Assembly: GCA_004557455.1 (NCBI GenBank)
Contig: SFDX01000006.1
Span: 14,254 to 78,253, forward strand
DNA: 64,000 nucleotides
Source of the DNA: Akkermansia muciniphila
GTDB taxonomy: Bacteria > Verrucomicrobiota > Verrucomicrobiia > Verrucomicrobiales > Akkermansiaceae
Reading direction: 5' to 3'
Under the pieces are notes generated by a model. The model ran no database searches, had not been told where the DNA came from, and worked only from the letters and a program-made list of their open reading frames with translations. Shown piece by piece: positions 50,273 to 59,556 of the stretch; within the stretch, counting starts at the first letter, position 1, and each line of letters starts with the position of its first letter. Made by a program: the position numbers and the translations under genes.

Positions 50273-52276
50273 TCAGTAGTCTATACCATCCTCCGGGAAG
50301 AGACCTAGGTCATCATCCAGCAAACCGTCATCGTAGGGATAAAGCGGGGGCGACACGGGCGGCGTGTAACCGGGGCGGGAGGAAGAGAGGGGAGCGGTGG
50401 CTTCCGGCTCCACACGGGCGGCAGCATAGCGGGCCTTGGAGTGCCCGCCGGCGGCGGCTCTGCGGTACCAGTTGGAGGCGGCAAAACTGTTGCGGGGCAC
50501 GCCGAGTCCGCGCTCGTAGCAAAGGGCCAGATTATACTGCGCGGGGGCAAAGTTACGGTCCGCAGCGGCAAAGTAGTATGTGCAGGCAGCAGCGGCGTCG
50601 CGTCGCAGACCGCCCCGTCCTTTCTCCAGGAAAATGCCGTATTTATTCATGGCGGGCGGAAAATCCGCAGCGGCGGCGCGGGCATACCACGCAACGGCAG
50701 CGGCATCATCGGCTGCCGCTCCGCGACCCAGCTCATAGCATACACCGGCGCGGTATTGGGCGCGCGGCAATTCGGCGGCATAGAGGAAGCACTCCAGGGC
50801 CTCCGTCCAAGCGCCGTTTTTGTAGAGGGCTACCCCACGCTCCAGCACATCCTCGGCAGGCATGCCGGCGTACTTGGCCAGACCTGCTATCCGGGGCAGG
50901 TGGGCACGGGCCTCGGGCAAACCGGCCTGCGCGGCCTGTCGGCACCGGTACTCGGCCTCGGTGTAGTCCTGCGAGGTACCGAGACCATCCTGCAACAGAA
51001 GGCACAACCCCCACTGTGCAAGGGGGTCCCCGGCCTCGGCGGCAGAGACCCAGTATCGAGCGGCAGCAGAGTAATCTTTCGGCAGGCCTCCGTAACCGTT
51101 ATAATAACAATCGCCCAAGCGGTAGAGAGCTTGGGGGTACTGCTGCTCGGCAGCGGCGCGGTACAGGCGCACGGCTTCGGCAGGTGCCTCTGCCTCGCCC
51201 AATCCCAGCTCGCAGCAGCGGCCCAGGGCCGTAAGCCCCACGGGGTTGCCGCGCTCGGCGGCCTCCTCCAGCAGGAGCAATGCGGTGTCGTAATCATCGG
51301 CAGACACGGCCGCTCGCGCTTGCTCCAACAGCTCCTCTTCGGACAGCGGGGCCAAGGCCAATTTGGCGCGCGCAGCGGGCAGAGAATCAGCGGCAGCCTG
51401 TTGCCCTTTTTGTTCGGCTGCGGCCCAGCACTGCTCAGCGCGGGCATAGTCGCGTGCCGTTCCCCGCCCTTGGTAATAGCAAAGGCCCAGCTCGTAGAGA
51501 GCATCCGCGTCTCCCGCCTCGGCGGCGCGCTGCCACCAGTGCACGGCCTGTGCGGTGTCCTGCGGCAGTCCTTCGCCTGTATTGCAACAACAGCCCAACA
51601 CATAGCAGGCGCGGGCATGACTGCGGCCGGCGGCTTCCAACAACCACTGTGCGCCCTCCTCTGCTTCGCCCCGTGCCTGGAGCGTGCGGGCGCGGTCAAA
51701 CATGGACTGCGGCGGCAGGGTCAGGCAGGCCGCCTTGCGCTCCGCGCGGGGCAGAAGCACCGCTGCGCGGGGGCACCCCAGCTCATCCGCCCGGCGCAGA
51801 GCTCGCAGGGCCGCTCGCTCATCCACGGCCGTGCCGATGCCGTCTAGGCAGCAGCGGCCCAGTTCGTACCAAGCATCCGCATGCCCGGCAGAGGCGGCGC
51901 GTTGCAAAAAATCTACCGCCTGTGCCTGCGAGGGGTCGGCTCCGGGCGGCTCCTGAAGCAGGCGGAGTCCCAGTGTATACTGCGCCTCCGGCAGCCCCGC
52001 GTAGGCGGCCGTTTTCAGCAAGCGGAGCACCTCGCGACGCGTCTCGGGTGACATGTTATCCCCCGCACCTTCCAGCAGGGAGCAAGCTTGTTGCATGGCC
52101 GTGCGCGGACAAAACTTCTCGGCGGTCTGCGGGCGGAAGCACCCCGTGCCGTGCAGGGCCCCAACTGCCGCCACACCGCCGACCATGCAGGCAAACCAAG
52201 CCAACAAGCCGCCTATATAAATTCTCTGCCGGGCCGCCGTGCTGCCGCCCCCGTTTCTATCACCCCCTCGCTTCAT
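50273..52276 (-). CDS. membrane-anchored Sel1-repeat protein, 667 aa
   Basis: After a basic N-terminus there is one membrane anchor (IYIGGLLAWFACMVGGVAAV, about residues 19-38). About a dozen Sel1-like repeats follow, with the ALYELGLCYYQGRGTARDYA type of unit (36-residue period, A-x-x-x-L-G-x-x-Y-x-x-G). The C-terminus is Pro- and Asp-rich (LYPYDDGLLDDDLGLFPEDG). Sel1 arrays are protein-binding scaffolds; the topology places the repeats outside the cytoplasm. The start overlaps the upstream regulator-like gene by 4 bases (ATGA). Confidence 0.9.
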   Translation of the reverse strand: MKRGGDRNGGGSTAARQRIYIGGLLAWFACMVGGVAAVGALHGTGCFRPQTAEKFCPRTAMQQACSLLEGAGDNMSPETRREVLRLLKTAAYAGLPEAQYTLGLRLLQEPPGADPSQAQAVDFLQRAASAGHADAWYELGRCCLDGIGTAVDERAALRALRRADELGCPRAAVLLPRAERKAACLTLPPQSMFDRARTLQARGEAEEGAQWLLEAAGRSHARACYVLGCCCNTGEGLPQDTAQAVHWWQRAAEAGDADALYELGLCYYQGRGTARDYARAEQCWAAAEQKGQQAAADSLPAARAKLALAPLSEEELLEQARAAVSADDYDTALLLLEEAAERGNPVGLTALGRCCELGLGEAEAPAEAVRLYRAAAEQQYPQALYRLGDCYYNGYGGLPKDYSAAARYWVSAAEAGDPLAQWGLCLLLQDGLGTSQDYTEAEYRCRQAAQAGLPEARAHLPRIAGLAKYAGMPAEDVLERGVALYKNGAWTEALECFLYAAELPRAQYRAGVCYELGRGAAADDAAAVAWYARAAAADFPPAMNKYGIFLEKGRGGLRRDAAAACTYYFAAADRNFAPAQYNLALCYERGLGVPRNSFAASNWYRRAAAGGHSKARYAAARVEPEATAPLSSSRPGYTPPVSPPLYPYDDGLLDDDLGLFPEDGIDY

Positions 52277-52635
52277 TCCCTGTGTTCTTCGTTGGCTTTG
52301 TAGTCTCCTTCGATCTCAGCCTCGAAGGAATCGACACCGGCAAAATCAATGTCCTTGCGTTCAAAATCCACCTCGTGACTGTAGCCGGGCATCAGGTAGC
52401 CCCCGTGGGCGCGCACTTCCCGGCAGAGCATCTTGGTCGCTGCAATAATCAAGGAGGTACGGCTGCGTCCCAAACGCACGCAGAGTTCGTCCAGCCTCGT
52501 CAACACGTGCGGCGGGCAGCGGAAGCACACGGCGCGCGTGGGAATCATCCCCCTGGGGCGACCGCGGCGGCGCGGAGCGGGCGCATCTCCCTGCGCTTCC
52601 GGATTGTTCTCTTCGCTGCTCTTTTTCGCACTCAC
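52273..52635 (-). CDS. ribbon-helix-helix-like protein with AT-hook motif
   Basis: A 120-aa protein. A basic segment PRRRGRPRGM matches an AT-hook (RGRP core). The stretch TRAVCFRCPPHVLTRLDELC then VRLGRSRTSLIIAATKMLC follows the beta-helix-helix pattern of CopG/MetJ-type DNA-binding proteins. The tail is acidic. The GTG at 52635 is chosen because it lies 7 bases after the -10 of a good promoter; two upstream in-frame Met codons would fall within or before it. It is coupled to the Sel1 gene and may regulate the pair. DNA binding is inferred. Confidence 0.7.
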   Translation of the reverse strand: MSAKKSSEENNPEAQGDAPAPRRRGRPRGMIPTRAVCFRCPPHVLTRLDELCVRLGRSRTSLIIAATKMLCREVRAHGGYLMPGYSHEVDFERKDIDFAGVDSFEAEIEGDYKANEEHRE

Positions 52636-52642
52636 GCGGGGT

Positions 52643-52671
52643 ATCATAGCACCTTCCGCCGCCCTTTGCAA
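52643..52671 (-). promoter_or_regulatory. promoter of RHH-Sel1 operon
   Basis: -35 TTGCAA (52666-52671), 17 bp, -10 TATGAT (52643-52648), 7 bases before the GTG start. Confidence 0.6.
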
Positions 52672-52716
52672 CACCATATTGCTGCATACCGAACCCGCCA
52701 TGCACCCACTTTAGGG

Positions 52717-52745
52717 TTGCACCGCGCGGGCTTTTGCGCTACAAT
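52717..52745 (+). promoter_or_regulatory. rarA promoter
   Basis: -35 TTGCAC (52717-52722), 17 bp, -10 TACAAT (52740-52745), 11 bases before the ATG at 52757. It is divergent from the RHH-Sel1 promoter. Confidence 0.65.
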
Positions 52746-52756
52746 GCCTCGTACCG

Positions 52757-54136
52757 ATGGACGATTTATTTACCCCCCACGGCACCGGCGAGCAACCGGT
52801 GCCCATGCCGGAGATGCGGGAGCCGCTGGCGGCCCGCATGCGCCCGGAATCGCTGGATGAAGTGGTCGGCCAGCAGCACCTGCTCGCCCCGGGTAAGCTC
52901 TTGCGCCGCGCCATCGAGGCGGATCGCTTTTCGTCGCTCATCTTCTACGGCCCCCCGGGGGTCGGTAAGACGACCCTGGCCTATGTCATCGCGCGCCATA
53001 CCAGTGCCTATTTCGTGATGCTCAATGGGGTGCAATCCAACAAAAGCGAGATGCAGGACAAGATCGCCCAGGCACGCACCCGCTGGGCCCTGCACCGCCA
53101 GCGTACCATCCTTTTCGTCGATGAGCTGCACCGCTTTAACAAGGCGCAGCAGGATGTGCTGCTGCCGCACCTGGAGCACGGCACGGTGCGTTTCATCGGA
53201 GCCACCACGGAGAATCCCTTTTTCGCCATCAATTCCGCCATGCTCTCGCGCTCGCAGATCTTCCCGCTGCAGCCTGTGGAGCAGGAGGACACGGCTGCCC
53301 TGCTCCGCCGCGCGATAGCTGATACCCAACGCGGCTTGGGGAATTTGCATCCCGTGGTGGATGAGGATGCCCTGCAGCACCTGGCGGCCAAGGCTGACGG
53401 CGATGTGCGCAAGGCTCTTACCGCGCTGGAGGTCGCTGTGCTCTCTACCCCGCCGGGGCCGGACGGTTCGCCGCATATCACCTTGGCGGAGGCGGAGGAG
53501 AGCATCCAACAAAAGGCGGTTAAGTACGACCGCGTGGGCGATGCGCACTACGATACCATCTCTGCGTTCATCAAGTCCATGCGCGGCAGCGATCCGGATG
53601 CCGCTCTCTACTGGCTGGCCACCATGCTGCACGCCGGTGAGGATATTCGTTTCATCGCCCGCCGCATTGTCATCTGTGCCAGCGAGGACGTCGGGCTGGC
53701 GGACTCCAATGCGCTGCGGGTGGCGTTGGATGCCGCGAGGGCGGCGGAGATGGTCGGCATGCCGGAGGCGCGCATTCCCCTGGCCCACGCCACGGTGTAC
53801 GTGGCCACCGCGCCCAAGAGTAACTCGGCCTACATGGGCATCAACGCCGCCTTGCAGGATGTGCAGCAGGGCAAGACCCTGGCCGTGCCGGACCACTTGG
53901 CCACGCCTACTCGCAAGAAGCTGGCGCGCCTGCGCGGGGCCACGGAGGAGGAGACCACCTACCGATACGCCCACGACCACGGGGAGGACCACTATGTGCC
54001 GCAGGCCTACCTGCCGGAGGGGCGGGTCTATTACCACCCCACCGGCAATGGGCTGGAGCGGCGCATCGGGGAGCGTATGGCTTACCTGCGTTCCCTGCAC
54101 GAGCAGGGGGAAACGCCGCCGGAGGGGAAGGATTAA
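52757..54136 (+). CDS. rarA: replication-associated recombination protein RarA (MgsA)
   Basis: A 459-aa AAA+ ATPase of the RarA/MgsA/WRNIP1 family that acts at stalled replication forks. Visible motifs are RPESLDEVVGQQHLL, Walker A GPPGVGKTT (65-73), Walker B ILFVDELHRFNKAQQD and sensor GATTENPFFAIN. The C-terminal tetramerisation region contains YWLATMLHAGEDIRFIARR and ASEDVGLADSNAL. Length is typical. Its stop overlaps the convergent trpA stop by 4 bases (TTAA). Confidence 0.97.
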   Translation: MDDLFTPHGTGEQPVPMPEMREPLAARMRPESLDEVVGQQHLLAPGKLLRRAIEADRFSSLIFYGPPGVGKTTLAYVIARHTSAYFVMLNGVQSNKSEMQDKIAQARTRWALHRQRTILFVDELHRFNKAQQDVLLPHLEHGTVRFIGATTENPFFAINSAMLSRSQIFPLQPVEQEDTAALLRRAIADTQRGLGNLHPVVDEDALQHLAAKADGDVRKALTALEVAVLSTPPGPDGSPHITLAEAEESIQQKAVKYDRVGDAHYDTISAFIKSMRGSDPDAALYWLATMLHAGEDIRFIARRIVICASEDVGLADSNALRVALDAARAAEMVGMPEARIPLAHATVYVATAPKSNSAYMGINAALQDVQQGKTLAVPDHLATPTRKKLARLRGATEEETTYRYAHDHGEDHYVPQAYLPEGRVYYHPTGNGLERRIGERMAYLRSLHEQGETPPEGKD

Positions 54137-54906
54137 CCCGCCACCCAGGGGCCCAGGAATTCCGCTGCGGGCTTGCCGGCCTGCAGGTGGCGCAGCAGGG
54201 CCGTGCCGATGACGGCAGCATCCGGTCGGGCGTCGGCGGGCAGTTCGGTCAGTTGCTCCGGGCGGCAGAGGCCGAAGCCCAGTGCCAGCGGCAGGGAGAA
54301 GGCGCGGCGGGCGCGGCGCAGAGTTTCGGCTACGGTGTCGGCGGCCCCTGCCCCGGAGCCCGTGGTGCCCAGCAGGGAGACCACATACACATAGCCCCGG
54401 GCTTCCTGCGCATAAAGCTGCATGCGCTCAAGGCTCGTGTTCGGTGCCACCAGGGTGATGAGGCACAGGCCGTGCGCCTGCAGGGCCTCGCGGTAGGGAG
54501 CGGCTTCTTCCAAGGGCAGATCGGGCACGATCAACCCGCGCACCCCGGCTTCGGCGGCGTCCGCTCCCAGGCGGTCCAGTCCGTATTGCAGGAAGGGGTT
54601 GGTGTAGCCCATCAGCACGATGTCGGCGCGCAGTTGTCCCCGGCGGGCGCGCAAGCCTTCCAGCACCCGGCGCAGGGTCACTCCGGCTTCCAAAGCGCGG
54701 CGGCTGCATTCCTCGATGACGGGGCCGTCTGCCACGGGGTCGGAGAAGGGTATGCCTACCTCGATGATGTCCACCCCGCAGGCATCGATCTCGGCCAGTT
54801 TCTCCCAAAAGCTCTCCGGCTCGGGGAATCCGGCGGTGATGAAGGGGATGACGGCGGTGCGGCCTGCGGCGTTCGCGCGGCGTATGGTTTCTTGCATGTC
54901 GTACAT
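54133..54906 (-). CDS. trpA: tryptophan synthase alpha chain
   Basis: TrpA cleaves indole-3-glycerol phosphate to indole. The 257-aa protein has PFITAGFP, DIIEVGIPFSDPVADGP with catalytic Glu49 and Asp60, and GLIVPDLPLEEA. The loop LGTTGSGAGA near residue 180 and GFGLCRPEQL follow. It is 8 bases downstream of trpB in the trpBA operon, which is controlled by an attenuator-like leader. Other trp genes are not in the window. Confidence 0.97.
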   Translation of the reverse strand: MYDMQETIRRANAAGRTAVIPFITAGFPEPESFWEKLAEIDACGVDIIEVGIPFSDPVADGPVIEECSRRALEAGVTLRRVLEGLRARRGQLRADIVLMGYTNPFLQYGLDRLGADAAEAGVRGLIVPDLPLEEAAPYREALQAHGLCLITLVAPNTSLERMQLYAQEARGYVYVVSLLGTTGSGAGAADTVAETLRRARRAFSLPLALGFGLCRPEQLTELPADARPDAAVIGTALLRHLQAGKPAAEFLGPWVAG

Positions 54907-54914
54907 AGGTCGAA

Positions 54915-56114
<1,200 letters not shown>

Positions 56115-56291
56115 ACTCTTTTCGTAAAATCAGTGCATAAAAAATGCGCTCATGGCTCGGAAGCATGAACGCAGGGAAAATGCCGCGCCGTAGCGCAGGC
56201 TGCCGTAGATGCTTCCTGTCAACAAACGCGCCACCACCAAAGGCCCAAGCCCTCGGTCGCTGTCCCGTTCTGCGCAAGAAGTATCATATCT
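56115..56291 (-). promoter_or_regulatory. trp attenuator leader region
   Basis: From the predicted start (near 56291) the leader encodes a 22-codon peptide with three consecutive Trp codons, then several competing inverted repeats. GGAAGCAT (56216-56209, directly after the peptide stop) can pair with ATGCTTCC (56166-56159). A GC-rich hairpin CTGCGC-tacg-GCGCGG lies in between. GCTT and GAGC close to the T6 run at 56144-56139 can form a short terminator-type stem that would compete with the long pairing. This is the layout of ribosome-mediated transcription attenuation. The exact alternative folds need computation. Confidence 0.7.
56219..56287 (-). CDS. trpL: trp operon leader peptide (22 aa)
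   Basis: A 22-residue peptide beginning MILLAQNGTATEG with Trp at positions 17, 18 and 19 (codons TGG TGG TGG) and ending in RVC before TGA. Three adjacent Trp codons are the hallmark of a trp attenuation control peptide, because Trp is the rarest residue. The ATG is 10 bases after the -10 of a consensus promoter, and the stop is followed at once by the first strand of an inverted repeat. Scarcity of charged tRNA-Trp would stall the ribosome here and favour trpBA transcription. Confidence 0.75.
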   Translation of the reverse strand: MILLAQNGTATEGLGLWWWRVC

Positions 56292-56297
56292 GCCCCC

Positions 56298-56326
56298 ATT
56301 CTATGCCCGCCCCCCTCCCCTGTCAA
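56298..56326 (-). promoter_or_regulatory. trpBA promoter
   Basis: -35 TTGACA (56321-56326), 17 bp, -10 TAGAAT (56298-56303). A second TTGACA directly after the leader peptide (56222-56217) has no matching -10. Confidence 0.7.
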
Positions 56327-56369
56327 GCGAAATTCTGTACTTCCCCTCACTTTTTCTACCACCACCCCC

Positions 56370-56549
56370 GGGTTTGCCGTGTGCATTTGCAATGCACACC
56401 CCATGCAAACCGTTGATACGCAACGACTTACAACAAGTTCATTCTAAAATGGGGAGTAGAGGGGGCAGAAGGGTTAATTTCGGAAATTCGGTGATTTTTC
56501 AAAAAAATCCTATTTTGCGCTTGACTCTGCATATGAAATGCTGTAGACG
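56370..56549 (+). promoter_or_regulatory. regulatory module copy Y
   Basis: It opens with the nested inverted repeat GGTTTGC (56371-56377) / GCAAACC (56405-56411) around the perfect palindrome GTGTGCATT-TGC-AATGCACAC (56379-56399). GTTGATACGCAACGACTTACA follows at 56412. The promoter part is TTGACT (56521-56526), a 17-bp spacer with CTGCATA-TGA-AATGCTG (56527-56543), and a weak -10 TAGACG (56544-56549). The palindrome centres are 146 bp apart, as in copy X. The bases after the -10 read GTG TAA TAA, so no leaderless gene follows; the copy may be decayed or drive a noncoding RNA. Confidence 0.6.
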
Positions 56550-57039
56550 CGTGTAATAAGGCCTTCTTCTCGGGGTTCCGAAGGAATTGGCGGTGAGGGT
56601 CGAACTTACACCAAGGAGAACGACAAACACAAAAAGAGGCGCGCGAAGGGTAAAAAAAGCGAGAATTTCGCAGGAAAACCAGCATGCGGCTCCTATTCAG
56701 CCTTCATTCGACCTTCTGAACACACACAGTGAACCCCACTGAGAGGTCTTAATGGGGTTCGGAAAAGTACGAGTGGAAGCGAGTGGCCGAGACCGAAAAT
56801 GGGCTTGAAATCACTGTTATTCGTAATTTCGAAGCTGCTTATTGTACTAACACGGACAATCATCCGGAGCTGTCGTAAAACCGATGGTCATAGGGATTGC
56901 GGGCACTAAAGCGGCGGTGCCCGTTATAAAACAAACGCCGCCGCTTAGAGGGTCCTTGATGGGGTTAGGAAACCTAAACCGTTGATACTGAATAACCTAG
57001 GTAGAAAAATAGGGATTATTTGCGTTTTTTTCTGAATAA
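56550..57039 (+). other. noncoding stretch with structured repeats
   Basis: No convincing gene. It contains a hairpin gaacccca (56731-56738) / tggggttc (56753-56760) and a related single copy tgatggggttaggaaa near 56957. Two mutually exclusive stems are also present: gggcac (56901-56906) / gtgccc (56917-56922) and aagcggcgg (56909-56917) / ccgccgctt (56938-56946). The GTTGATAC box recurs at 56981-56988. This could be the 5' leader of the DUF2238 gene or a decayed mobile segment. Confidence 0.5.
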
Positions 57040-57621
57040 ATGCTTGTTTACTGGGCTGGGTGCGTCTATTACGCATTCAGCCCCACCTTTTACAGTACAT
57101 GGTTGCTAGAAAACGCAACTGTATGGGTTTGCTTAGCACCAGTGATTGTCCTGTATTGTAAAGGGTTTGTATTAAGGGACATGTCATATTTCATAATTTT
57201 TGTAGCTGCGATTATGCAAACCGTGGGTGGGCATTATGGTTTTGCCCATGTTCCCATCGGAGACGTGCTGAGTGAGTATTTGGGATTACAGCGGAACTGT
57301 TCTGACCGGATAGGTCATTATGTGTGTGGTCTGCTGGCTTTTCCTGTTTTCAATGCTTTCTTCTTAAAACTCCACGCACCAAAATGGTTGCTCTGCACAA
57401 TCTCCATAATGGGCATGATGGGCGTAGCCGCATCGTATGAGATATTCGAGTGGTTTGTAGTCACGTACGTTGATAATATGACGGCTGAAGGGTACATTGG
57501 ATGGCAGGGTGATCCATGGGATGCACAGGCGGATATGCTCATGTGTTTGTTGGGCGGACTAACGACGATACCTTTTGCATGTGCCTACTTTGGAGGGAAA
57601 TCAGGACGTGAGCTTGACTAA
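57040..57621 (+). CDS. DUF2238 (YjdF-type) inner-membrane protein
   Basis: A 193-aa protein with five or six hydrophobic segments and the DUF2238 signatures: MQTVGGHYGFAHVPIGD, NCSDRIGHYVCGLLAFPV, SYEIFEWFVV and GWQGDPWDAQADMLMCLLGG. The family has no known function. The sequence is more AT-rich than the surrounding core genes and sits after a long noncoding stretch, which suggests transfer. No clear promoter was seen directly before the ATG, although 'tttttttctgaataa' precedes it. It is not the Bacillus YjdF controlled by the yjdF riboswitch. Confidence 0.8.
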   Translation: MLVYWAGCVYYAFSPTFYSTWLLENATVWVCLAPVIVLYCKGFVLRDMSYFIIFVAAIMQTVGGHYGFAHVPIGDVLSEYLGLQRNCSDRIGHYVCGLLAFPVFNAFFLKLHAPKWLLCTISIMGMMGVAASYEIFEWFVVTYVDNMTAEGYIGWQGDPWDAQADMLMCLLGGLTTIPFACAYFGGKSGRELD

Positions 57622-57674
57622 CCTCACGAACTAAAGATACAGGACACCTAACTCACCCAGTCTCCCCCTGCTTT

Positions 57675-57938
57675 TCACTTATGTAGTGAGTTCGTAGTCT
57701 TGGGGCGGATTGTATTGTCCCTCGGAGTCCCGGGAGGGTTAAAGGTTTGGATCAGGGTTTGGATAAGTCGGCGATGATCTTCGCGTTCGCGCTGGAGTTG
57801 CCGATGGAGATAGCAGACCTGCCAGACAAGCAGAGAGATACCGGAAGCGGAGGCAGCGAGTTGGACCCAGCTCTCCAGTCCGGGGAGCCAAGCGACGGCG
57901 AGGAGGCCGGAGGATGTGATGAAGCCGTTGGTATCCAT
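57675..57938 (-). CDS. small membrane protein, holin-like
   Basis: An 87-aa protein with hydrophobic stretches at about residues 9-24 and 26-45 (LLAVAWLPGLESWVQLAASA then GISLLVWQVCYLHRQ) and a charged, Arg-rich C-terminus (REREDHRRLIQTLIQ). Size, topology and its place 21 bases after a tail-fibre gene resemble phage holins or small lysis-module proteins. No endolysin gene is next to it, so the call is tentative. It is the last gene of the minus-strand phage-like block. Confidence 0.55.
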   Translation of the reverse strand: MDTNGFITSSGLLAVAWLPGLESWVQLAASASGISLLVWQVCYLHRQLQREREDHRRLIQTLIQTFNPPGTPRDNTIRPKTTNSLHK

Positions 57939-57959
57939 AAATAGGGGGGGAGTGAGAGG

Positions 57960-59549
57960 TCAGGAAAGAAGGGCGAGGATTTCGTCTTTTCTGGCGAGCA
58001 GTTCGAGAAGATCGGTGCGTTCTGTGATCGAAAGGTGGAGGGATGTGTCTGCTGTATGAGCAGAGAGCTCATCGGCATCTGCCTTTGAGACGAGTTGCTC
58101 TGCGACGGATGACGCAGAGAGGACCGCAGAAGGGCGGTTGTCGTCTATGGAGGAGGCAAGAATGACGCCGCCGGCTAGGGTAGTGGTAGCGGGCGGGACG
58201 CAGAGTTTACCGGCGGAATTCGTGGCGACAGGAGCGGTAGAGTCGGCAGAAGCATCCGGATGAGTGGAGGTGGAGGTTTGGATGTAGAGCGCGTTACCGG
58301 AGACCTCGAATCCTGAATGATCTGTGCGGACGTTGAGGACCATTTGGCCGGAGTTGTTGACGCCGATAACGGAGAGAGAGTTTCCATTGGCGGAGGATTT
58401 CTTGACGCAACCCATGAGAGAGAGTGAGGCCATGGGGACGACGAGTTGAGAGTCCGAGTCGAGGGCAACGTCCGCATGAAGACCGGAAATAGGGGTGTCT
58501 GATGAGAGGAGGACGTGCCCCGGTGTGGTTGAGGAAGCGGTGAGTGCAGCGTGGTCTGCGAGCTGTTCGACAGAGGCTTTGCCTGCGAGGGCAGAGAAGG
58601 CAGCACCGGAGGAGAGTGCATTCGTGCTGTTTTCCATGGGCGAATCATCGATGGTGATGGGGTCTGCGGGATCACCCTTCTCGCCTTTTTCACCGGGCTC
58701 CCCCTTGAGCGAGGCAAGCCATTCCTCCTGAGAGCCATCAAAACCGGCCTCCTGAGCGAGGGCGTAGGCCGTGATGCCTGCCGCGCTGACGGCAAGACGG
58801 CCGGCGGTAGTCTCACCTACGGGAAGGACTCCGGAACCGGAGATGAGGCGCTCTGTCCCCAAACGAACGCCCCCGCGCTGCGAGAACGAAGCAGGAGGGA
58901 TGACCAGAGCCCCGGCATCGGACTGAACAACGGCCACGGCATCTGCATCCTGTGGGAGGGTCTCATCCGAAGCCAGTGAGACGAGACCGAACTGACCGGC
59001 GGCAGCACGCAGGGCGAGAGTCCAGCTCTTGGTTGCTATAGCATCCGCTGAGGGATAAGAAGCAGCGGGAGGAGACGTGTCGGCGGTAGAATCGCGCAGG
59101 ACATCATTAACGATACAGACAGGAAGAGTCTCTGACAGGCCGTTGAGGGAATCCCCCTGCTGCCAAGAGAACTCTGCCATGCAGGACAAGGAATCGAGCT
59201 CGGAACGACCGGAGCCGACACCCAAGGCGGCGTCCAGCAAGGCGGAAGAGACAGTAAGTGGAAGAGAGAAGAGAGTACCGGCCCCGGTATCTACCCCGGC
59301 ATCTGCCTCTGCATAGGCGAGCAGCGAAGACTCGTAGGAGGAAGCAGGTTTGATACCGAAACGAAGGAAAGAAGCAGATGAAACGCCGAGGATGGTAACC
59401 GCGAGCGAGAGGTAAGCCCCCCGCTTGAGTTTGAGCCCGGAGAGCCTAGAGCCATTGAAAAGGAGAGAGGCAGGAGACTTCTCCGGATTGATTGAGATGG
59501 AAAGCATGCACAGGACGAGCGTGTCAAAAACGAAGACCTTAGCCTTCAC
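57960..59549 (-). CDS. phage tail-fibre-like protein with collagen-like segment
   Basis: A 529-aa protein. The middle has the typical tail-fibre joint ALAQEAGFDGSQEEWLASL followed by a collagen-like run of GxY triplets (GEPGEKGEKGDPADP). Fibre-type repeats follow (PVATNSAGKLCVPPATTTLA, SGAAFSALAGKASVEQLADH). The C-terminus LSAHTADTSLHLSITERTD is the H-x-x-D-x-x-LHL-x-x-x-E motif common in phage fibres and baseplate proteins. The reading frame extends upstream over the 68-aa gene, so GTG 59549, 7 bases after that gene's stop, is preferred. It probably mediates binding to a host or prey surface. Confidence 0.8.
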   Translation of the reverse strand: MKAKVFVFDTLVLCMLSISINPEKSPASLLFNGSRLSGLKLKRGAYLSLAVTILGVSSASFLRFGIKPASSYESSLLAYAEADAGVDTGAGTLFSLPLTVSSALLDAALGVGSGRSELDSLSCMAEFSWQQGDSLNGLSETLPVCIVNDVLRDSTADTSPPAASYPSADAIATKSWTLALRAAAGQFGLVSLASDETLPQDADAVAVVQSDAGALVIPPASFSQRGGVRLGTERLISGSGVLPVGETTAGRLAVSAAGITAYALAQEAGFDGSQEEWLASLKGEPGEKGEKGDPADPITIDDSPMENSTNALSSGAAFSALAGKASVEQLADHAALTASSTTPGHVLLSSDTPISGLHADVALDSDSQLVVPMASLSLMGCVKKSSANGNSLSVIGVNNSGQMVLNVRTDHSGFEVSGNALYIQTSTSTHPDASADSTAPVATNSAGKLCVPPATTTLAGGVILASSIDDNRPSAVLSASSVAEQLVSKADADELSAHTADTSLHLSITERTDLLELLARKDEILALLS

Positions 59550-59556
59550 TTTGGGC

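Noticed and set aside
56217..56222. Second TTGACA (minus strand) directly after the trp leader peptide as a trpB promoter
   Set aside because: No -10-like hexamer occurs 16-18 bases downstream; it overlaps the attenuator inverted repeat.
57040..57621. Reading the structured leader at 56.9 kb as a yjdF-class riboswitch because the gene is YjdF-like
   Set aside because: The riboswitch class controls a different Bacillus protein with the same name; no matching conserved core was recognised.
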